Source: Limnephilus marmoratus (taxonomy: Eukaryota; Arthropoda; Insecta; Trichoptera; Limnephilidae). From it: a stretch of DNA of 64,000 bases. The notes beneath the pieces are model-generated. The model ran no database searches, was not told the origin of the DNA, and saw nothing but the letters and a program-made list of their open reading frames with translations. Location: positions 41,759,460-41,823,459 of the forward strand of contig OU862913.1 of NCBI GenBank assembly GCA_917880885.1, read 5' to 3'. Within the stretch, counting starts at the first letter, position 1. Every line of letters starts with the position of its first letter. Shown in pieces: positions 57,580 through 64,000 of this stretch. The position numbers were made by a program, and so were the translations under genes.

Positions 57580-58704
57580 TCTTAATATATAAAACAAAGT
57601 CGGGTTAGTTACACTATTTTTAACTCGAGATCGGTTGGACCGATTTTGATGATCTTTGATTTGTTAGATTTGTCTCCGCCCCGGATAACATAATAACTAT
57701 TAAAACATCACAAAAATTCACGAAAAAGAAAATTATGAAGAAAATTATTTTTTTCATACATTTTGTATGGAACGAATTCTCATATTTTGAAAGAACTGCA
57801 GCAATATTGTGATAGGTATAATATTAATTTAACTGTGCGTTAATTCCAAAATTCAAAACAGTCAAATGTCAATCGTTGATTGTTTTGCTTTTGTTTTTAA
57901 TCATATAATGCTGCCCCTCTTTCTTACACACCAAATTTCAATAGTCGAAAATGAGACAAACGGTGAACGTATGTCTCTGCACCCCTCCAAAGGAAAAACA
58001 CAATAATAATAGATCTCTGAAATGAAACGCATTTTTTTTACGTAAGCTCCACTCAGGACCTATGTCATCTAAGGGGATGCTGTGTGGAGGGTCTTTTTAA
58101 GGAAGGGTAGGATAGGAATTTCTGGGAAGGAAAAAGGCACGAAGGGTGGGTATGAATCTGGAGGTCAGTGTATCCGAGAGTGAATCCATCCCTCCAACTG
58201 CGGTGCAAGGCCATTGACTTGACTGGAATTGACCTTTTACCTTGACATTTCCAGCCGTATTCTTTCGACCCATTGGTCGAGAGAATCCGGCTGGAAAGGT
58301 TAAAAGACCTCCCTCAACCAGTCTCTCTCGATCCGGCCCGCCACGCAGCAGGTGGGCAGACGCATCCGCCGCCAAGACCTGCACAAAAGTCACCCCATTA
58401 ACCCGGGCACACCTGATAAATCACCAAACGTACCGAACCACTTGGGGTGACCTATGGCAGAGGTGTTGGTTATTCAATAAATGAATAACCAACGGCGGCA
58501 CCCGTACCCGCTTCCTTTCGAAATGTAAGAAAATCACAAAAAATATAAATCTGTACACAACACCATCTCTGATACTGACAAAAACAAAACACAGACAGTT
58601 GGGTATCGATAATGGCTTCATTGTGTAATTTTTAACTTGATAAAAAAAAATTAATTCAACAGTTATTGATTCTGAGGCGGTACGAAGTTTGTCGGGTCAG
58701 CTAG
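57580..58704 (+). mobile_element. Helitron-like non-autonomous element
   Basis: Begins TC (tcttaatatataaaac) after an A and ends CTAG before a T, fitting Helitron insertion between A and T and a CTRR end. Contains ctcgagatcggttggaccga and ggcggtacgaagtttgtcgg, common in insect Helitrons. The uninterrupted paralogous sequence near 44880-44892 confirms both ends. No Rep/helicase gene. It carries a family-A insertion. Confidence 0.75.
58030..58515 (-). repeat. Family-A repeat, long form, inside the Helitron
   Basis: Runs from acgtaagctccactcaggac to gcggcacccgtacccgcttc, with the long-form middle (gaccgatccggcccgccacg-type). Confidence 0.85.
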
Positions 58705-59399
58705 TTTGATATAAAATTAAAATTTTAAAACATGCGTTCACTAGATAACGCATTGATTTACAATAATGTATGATTACATGATATGAAATATGTCTTTTAG
58801 AATAAGATTTTTCTTTTGAAACCTTAACAAATCTGCCAACGACCTATGGCCTGTGGTATAACTTATTATACTCGAACTAAAAACAAACATTTTTCTCAAA
58901 ATTTAAAGTTGCCTTTACTAGATAAAAGAACAATCTATCGAAATCAATGTATAATTTTTGTGTGGAAAAGAGTACAAAGAATACCTACGTCTAAAATTTG
59001 ATTAAATAACGACATATTTCTGGTTTTCTCTGGTAATACCCTCTTAATGGTTAGATTTTTTTTTCAAATGAGAAATCTTTGTGTTCGTTTGAACTTTCTT
59101 AGACGAATTTTATCAATATTACGGTACCTACCTACCCGAAGAAAACTTTAAAAATAATTTTCATTGAGATAGTGAAGTTTCTTTGGACAAATTGTGAAAT
59201 CAATTATTTGTTAAAAACCTTCATATTTGCAAATTCACGTTGTTGCGTTATTTTATTTAAATTCATTTTATCCTGACGAAGCTTTTTATCATTGCTTTGC
59301 AAACATGTTGATAATTTCGATAAAATAAGTGGCAACTACATTTTTTTTTCATTTAGTAAAGCCTACATAAAATATAAGTATTGCAGAAAGGTATGAAGG

Positions 59400-59605
59400 T
59401 ATTTAAATGAGTGAGGTTTGTCTAGGTCTTGGCAGCAGATGATCTGGACACACTGAACCCCTTGAAGCCCATCCCTCGCACCTTTTCCCTTCCCAGAACT
59501 TCCTCTCTTCCCTTTCATTAAAGAGACCCTCCACACAGTATCCCTAAAGATGATATAGGCCCTGAGAGAAATTATTTTCCTCTGGGCCTCCTGTAAGGAG
59601 GTAAT
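59400..59605 (+). repeat. Family-A 3' fragment
   Basis: gtgaggtttgtctaggtctt to ctcctgtaaggaggtaatgt; the first third is missing. Confidence 0.75.
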
Positions 59606-59609
59606 GTAT

Positions 59610-61250
59610 TAATAGTAGCTTTATTAACCAGATACGTATATAGCTTTTTCTTTGAAACTCTTGTGTAGTTTTCTAAATGTAATTATGAAATATTCTTCAA
59701 CTAACTTTATCAAGTGTGTCTAGTCTGTTTTAAAATCTGTGTACCTCTCGTTCAACTCCCCTTTAAATTGGTGTTCTTGTGTAAAAAAATATTTTTTCTA
59801 ATTGAATAATGTTGTCCTTTCCGAAGTGAGTTTCATTAAACTCATTGGGAATAATGTATTAAATATTATGTTATGATTTTGTAATGTATTACCACTATTT
59901 AAAAAAAAATGAAGAAAAAAAATTTAAACGAGAGAAAATCGGAAACACCCTATTTTAGGACAAGAGATCTACTGTTCACAGAAATACTGGTAAATATTTA
60001 TTGAAAAGGATAATAGACAGACAGTGTGAACCTGCACTGAAATTCTACAACTACATTCCTGAATTAGGGATTTCTGCCACGCGGCCCATACCAAAAAGTG
60101 TTTACTATCTCATTCGAAAGTAAATATTTTTGTGACCGGTAAAAGCATGGAGGTATAAACGATCCAAAATCCATAAAAAGATGGTAAATCAATGCATCTG
60201 GCAACATTGCATGGGGTATGGAGTGGCGACATCGTAAACCACAAGTGACAAGTTACCAACTGACATGGAAATGTCATTTTTATTTTATTTATTAGCATTA
60301 TTTACAGTCTTTACAAATTCATATATGACAGTGTGAAGAATATGTACATATATCATCGAACAATAAAATAACGACAACTTGAAATTTAGAACCATGATAC
60401 AAAAATACCTATACCTGTTTAAATTACAGAGACCATGTCATGCGAAAACGGTCCCTGTAATTTAACAAAGTCTCTGTAATGTTATTTTATAGCTCATTTT
60501 TGCAAACCATTGTTGTTTCAGGGGAAACTTTCTTATGTTCAGCAGTCGGTGTGATACAGCTAGAGATGGTCGATATTATCTCGGTGACCTAGTTGTCACC
60601 GGTTCTTTTTGAAAATGGTAGTAAATGAAGGTGTAACATTTCATTATATTTTTCAATTTTTTTAAAGTTTTCTTCTCCACACGGGAGGCCCAGAGAAAAA
60701 AATCCATAATAAACACACAACACGTGAAATTATGGTACTAACACACATGCTCACAAATGAACTACTCGTAAATGAGCATACTTGTATTGAGCATATCCAT
60801 GAATAAGCATGCTCACTGCTCACACTGTCTGGGTCCTTAGCACAGACAAAGGTTTTGACCGACAATATCGGTAAGAGAAAATATACCAACAATAGGTTTG
60901 ATTGTGGATTAAAAAAATTATACAAGTTTTTTAAAAATTTATTAAAATCAAACATAGGACATTAACATTACAAATTTTATTCGGAAGTTATACAATATTA
61001 CCTAATATTTTTCAACCTATTAATATAACAAAAATAATAATAAAATACAGAAAAACTTTATTACAACAAGTAAAATACGTGAACACCTCAGCAGTCAGCA
61101 TAGAAGGTTCTTTTAGTGAGGTGTGTTCACGAAACACTATAAAACATTTCTAAACCATATACACACACTGTACCTAATCTTTATTCCTTCCTTACCTAAT
61201 GTCTGGAAAGAAAAGCTTTAAGAATTGAAGTTAGACTTTTCTAAATTCAC
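59610..61250. other. Intergenic, no gene recognised
   Basis: AT-rich sequence with a few short ORFs of no recognisable family. The inverted tttacagagaccatgtcatg and gtccctgtaatttaac at ~60424-60465 form a weak hairpin. Confidence 0.4.
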
Positions 61251-61254
61251 TTGT

Positions 61255-61510
61255 TGGGGTTTTTTTAAGGAAAGGAAGGAGAGGAGAGTTCTGGGAAGGA
61301 AAAGGGTTTAAGGGGTGGGTAGGAATCTGGGGTTCAGTGTGTCCTGGTCATCCGCCTCCAAGACCTAAGCAAACCTCATCATATAAATCCGGGCACCCCT
61401 GCTAAATCACCAAACGTAGCGAACTACTTGGGGTGACCTATGGCAGAGGTGTTGGTTATCCAGTTAAGGTTCCCGGGGCGGCGGTACTTATTCCCGCCTC
61501 CCAAATTGTA
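61255..61510 (-). repeat. Family-A repeat
   Basis: ggggtttttttaaggaaagg to cttattcccgcctcccaaat; the short form without the poly-A end. Confidence 0.8.
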
Positions 61511-61972
61511 AATTGTAAAGAATTCAAATGGTTTTGAAATGCCAACTTGTACATTCCACAATAATTTAAACTACATACCTTTAACTATTCATGTTGTCCG
61601 GACACAGAGTACAAACGGGAAACTGGTGAATCTATCACAACAGCATTAGACTATGTTAACTAATTTTTTTTTATTTGAGGAATCGCGTCGAAAGATGAAA
61701 TTTTTTTAAATTTTGTAAAGTTTTCGAATAATTGGTTGCCCGGGGGTTAATTATCAGCTGTTTATTGTAACAGAAGTTTTACACTTAGTTTCCGAAAAAA
61801 CGGAAAAAATTTAAATTTTAAAATTAAATTTTAAAAAATAAATTATTCAAGGCATTGACTCTTATCGAAAACACAATTTTTTGGGTAGATCAGTTTTCCG
61901 TCTGTACTTCGCATTTCCGGATATCGTGTTTACACTTTTTAAGAAAATGTAATTATTTTTTTTATAATCATG

Positions 61973-61978
61973 TTTATT
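61973..61978 (-). terminator. Candidate polyadenylation signal of the second protease-like gene
   Basis: AATAAA on the minus strand, about 126 nt after the stop codon at 62104. Weak evidence on its own. Confidence 0.35.
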
Positions 61979-62103
61979 TGTTCAAATTTTTTTCTCTCTT
62001 CTTTTGTTATTTTATCAATGAATATCATTGTGCATAAAGGTGTGTAACAATTGAATAATTAATTTTTAAAAATGTATACAAAAAAATTATCTGAAACAAG
62101 GTT

Positions 62104-62286
62104 CTAGACAACAACACCGCTTTCAGGCCACACGATACCCTCTATCCAGGGTATGAAGGCGGATATGCGGGTGGCGGTGTATGTGCAGGGTGAAAAGATA
62201 CCATCGGAATACAACCCCACCAGTAGGTGGGTGCAGGTCACCCTTTGGCTATTTGGTAAAGTCAACGGGGAACCGCTATACCAGCC
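62104..62286 (-). CDS. Last exon of a second serine protease-like gene
   Basis: Acceptor ttttgtcctcag, then GWYSGSPLTLPNSQRVTC, HLLVGLYSDGIFSPC and TRISAFIPWIEGIVWPES, then a TAG stop at 62106-62104. This is the C-terminal third of a trypsin-like domain. GWYSGSPL stands where GDSGGPL is expected: the Ser is kept but the Asp before it is Tyr, which should disturb the active site. The rest of the gene must lie to the right of the window. Same strand and gene type as the five-CLIP gene, with its 3' end 23 kb upstream of that gene's promoter, suggesting tandem paralogs. Confidence 0.85.
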   Translation of the reverse strand, partial: GWYSGSPLTLPNSQRVTCTHLLVGLYSDGIFSPCTYTATRISAFIPWIEGIVWPESGVVV

Positions 62287-62289
62287 CTG

Positions 62290-63435
62290 AGGACAAAAAT
62301 AAAGTAATAAGGTGAACACACTCCAAATGGCAGATTATAAATTAGTGCATTTTTAATCGGATCGGTCACAACCAAACTGAAAAATTATTTTATACAAGAT
62401 ATCAAATGTGCGACTTTATTTATTTTTGTTTTTAATTATCAAATAAACGCCATGAAAGATTTTAATATTTCATGATTTTAGGGGTAACTTGGCCAATTGT
62501 TTATGAGTAAATGATAAACATTTAAGAAAACAATGTTTATTATAAAAATGTGGTGAAACGTATGAAAATTAAAAGAAAAACATATTAAAAGAAAGCATTT
62601 TGATGGGTCTAAATTTAAATTAAAAACGACCCGTTGACCTGAAACTGCGGGATTGTCCTTAACGTCGAAACCCGCGTGCAAATTAAAATTCTCTCCAAAA
62701 AACGCATTTTATTGATGATTTATTTTTAATTATATTAACACAGTAGATAGTGCAAGATTACATATATTTTTATTTTATTTTAATTAACACACAACAAAAT
62801 TAAAAAAAAGTGGGCTCCGAAATGAAGCAAAATTGCATTAATTAATTTATTACCCGTATATCATCATATTCATAATTTAAAACAAAAATATATAAAATAG
62901 CAACTATTCGTCCTGGATATTTAGTATAACTTTTGATTGAAAAAATATTATTCAGTCTATTTGGGTATTTAAGCCTCAAACCTAAAACTCAGTTTTGTAT
63001 GTAAAGGGCCGAAATGGACTACACTCCCTTTATTCTTAAAACCGCAGAATGGGTTATAAATCCTTACACTGATAGCACTGGAGATGCGTAAATTGTTGTT
63101 GTTTTTATGATGATTTGTGCCAAAGTTAAAACCTATAATTCGTAATTTACGAGAAATAAAATAGTTCACTGTGTTTCCAGATAAAACACCACCAAATGGG
63201 CCCAACACTGACTTTAAGGATTTTGACTTCACTTGTCGTATTACAAAGCAGCCTTTAATTTCATACAACACTTCAATATTTGGGGAGCAGTGAGTACTAT
63301 GTAAAAATATTCATAAAATGTATTTATTATTTTCAAATATATTTAGCGGTTTTAGACAAAATGCATTTAGCGGAAGTTCCCTCTTGTTTTCGACCATAAA
63401 ACGGGTAGATAGTTTCATGGTCAATGGTTCTTACC
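62290..63435. other. Presumed intron of the second protease-like gene
   Basis: AT-rich. Two unassigned minus-strand open frames lie here: 62681-62478 (LHAGFDVKDNPAVSGQRVVF, no family recognised) and 63271-62969. Confidence 0.35.
62969..63271 (-). CDS. Unrecognised 100-codon open frame (doubtful)
   Basis: Encodes IKGCFVIRQVKSKSLKSVLG, then FGGVLSGNTVNYFIS and a Lys/Asn-rich stretch. No domain, signal peptide or splice sites could be assigned. It may be a chance ORF or a repeat remnant. Confidence 0.15.
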   Translation of the reverse strand: MLYEIKGCFVIRQVKSKSLKSVLGPFGGVLSGNTVNYFISRKLRIIGFNFGTNHHKNNNNLRISSAISVRIYNPFCGFKNKGSVVHFGPLHTKLSFRFEA

Positions 63436-63439
63436 GCGG

Positions 63440-64000
63440 TTCAGTGCGGTCAACCTAATATAACCTAATAATAGTAGTTCAGTGCGGTCAACCTAACCTA
63501 ACCTTATAATAGTAGTTCAGTGCGGTCAACCTAACCTAACCTTATAATAGTAGTTCAGTGCGGTCAACCTAACCTAACCTTATAATAGTAGTTCAGTGCG
63601 GTCAACCTAACCTAACCTAACCTAATAATAGTAGTTCAGTGCGGTCAACCTAACCTAACCTAATAATAGTAGTTCAGTGCGGTCAACCTAACCTAACCTA
63701 ACCTAATAATAGTAGTTCAGTGCGGTCAACCTAACCTAACCTAATAATAGTAGTTCAGTGCGGTCAACCTACCCTAACCTAATAATAGTAGTTCAGTGCG
63801 GTCAACCTAACCTAACCTAACCTAATAATAGTAGTTCAGTGCGGTCAACCTAACCTAACCTAATAATAGTAGTTCAGTGCGGTCAACCTACCCTAACCTT
63901 ATAATAGTAGTTCAGTGCGGTCAACCTAACCTAATAATAGTTGTTCAGTGCGGTCAACCTATCCTAACCTAACCTAATAATAGTAGTTCAGTGCGGTCAA
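63440..64000. repeat. Minisatellite carrying telomere-type CCTAA units
   Basis: The core taataatagtagttcagtgc-ggtcaa is followed by one to four copies of CCTAA (with CCTTA and CCCTA variants), repeated about a dozen times and running off the right edge. CCTAA is the complement of the insect telomere repeat TTAGG. The unit length varies in 5-nt steps with CCTAA number. Confidence 0.92.

Larger units (their letters stand above)
57125..59240 (+). repeat. Large dispersed repeat E, right copy, split by a Helitron
   Basis: 57186-57579 and 58705-59045 match the reverse complement of 44560-45290, and 59050-59240 matches 42625-44420 directly. The empty site in the left copy (near 44880-44892) shows exactly where the Helitron entered. 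Confidence 0.7.

Noticed and set aside
63440..64000. Possible true chromosome end
   Set aside because: CCTAA is diluted by a 25-nt core and never exceeds four in a row, so it is not a telomere as such.

Overview
This window is eukaryotic and almost certainly from an insect. The evidence is short exons with canonical GT/AG introns, a multi-CLIP serine protease-like gene, BEL/Pao, non-LTR and Penelope-like retroelements, hAT, mariner-like and Helitron DNA elements, tRNA-derived SINEs, and a CCTAA (TTAGG)-bearing minisatellite at the right edge. The dispersed repeat near 48.4-48.7 kb and the frequent taggtaggtacctacc strings resemble what I know from Lepidoptera, but the order is not settled by this sequence. 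The DNA is AT-rich and most of it is repeats; no long host open reading frame is visible.

The host gene I can reconstruct runs on the minus strand from about 38.75 kb down to 9.65 kb and continues past the left edge. It has a TATA box and start site near 38.72-38.75 kb, then a signal-peptide exon (38576-38642). Ten short exons follow (27159 down to 19048) and encode five consecutive CLIP domains, each split into two exons of phase 1-0 and 0-1. A cysteine-containing linker exon (18226-18374) and trypsin-like (S1) exons (11049-11158, 9651-9809, possibly 10873-10999) come next. No His-containing TAAHC exon is found, so this looks like a secreted masquerade-type CLIP-domain serine protease homolog, a class known from insect immunity and attachment biology. 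A second gene of the same type ends at 62104-62286 in the same orientation, so the two are probably tandem paralogs.

The introns and intergenic DNA are packed with mobile elements. 1-1650 is a minus-strand LINE broken by a SINE. 2237-8950 is a young BEL/Pao element with near-identical LTRs and a TCGAT target duplication. 9.0-13.3 kb holds SINEs, a mariner remnant, a foldback element and a three-level nest (family-A repeat, hAT-like element, MITE). 13381-16480 is a frameshifted LINE on the minus strand. 20.6-21.2 kb is a Penelope-like remnant. 28.5-38.4 kb holds LINE, SINE and foldback remnants and a broken DDE transposase gene with an intron.

Between the two protease-like genes (38.8-62 kb) are MITEs, a ~185-209 bp satellite, two related hAT-like elements with perfect 8-bp target duplications (42707-44280 and 50834-52738), a ~228-bp tandem array (50.6-53.4 kb), a hAT transposase remnant (47096-47886), a Helitron (57580-58704), many copies of an unclassified repeat here called family A, and a decayed nuclease-like/CXC gene bounded by ~315-bp inverted repeats (53459-55075). 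From 63440 to the end is a minisatellite with 1-4 CCTAA units per repeat.
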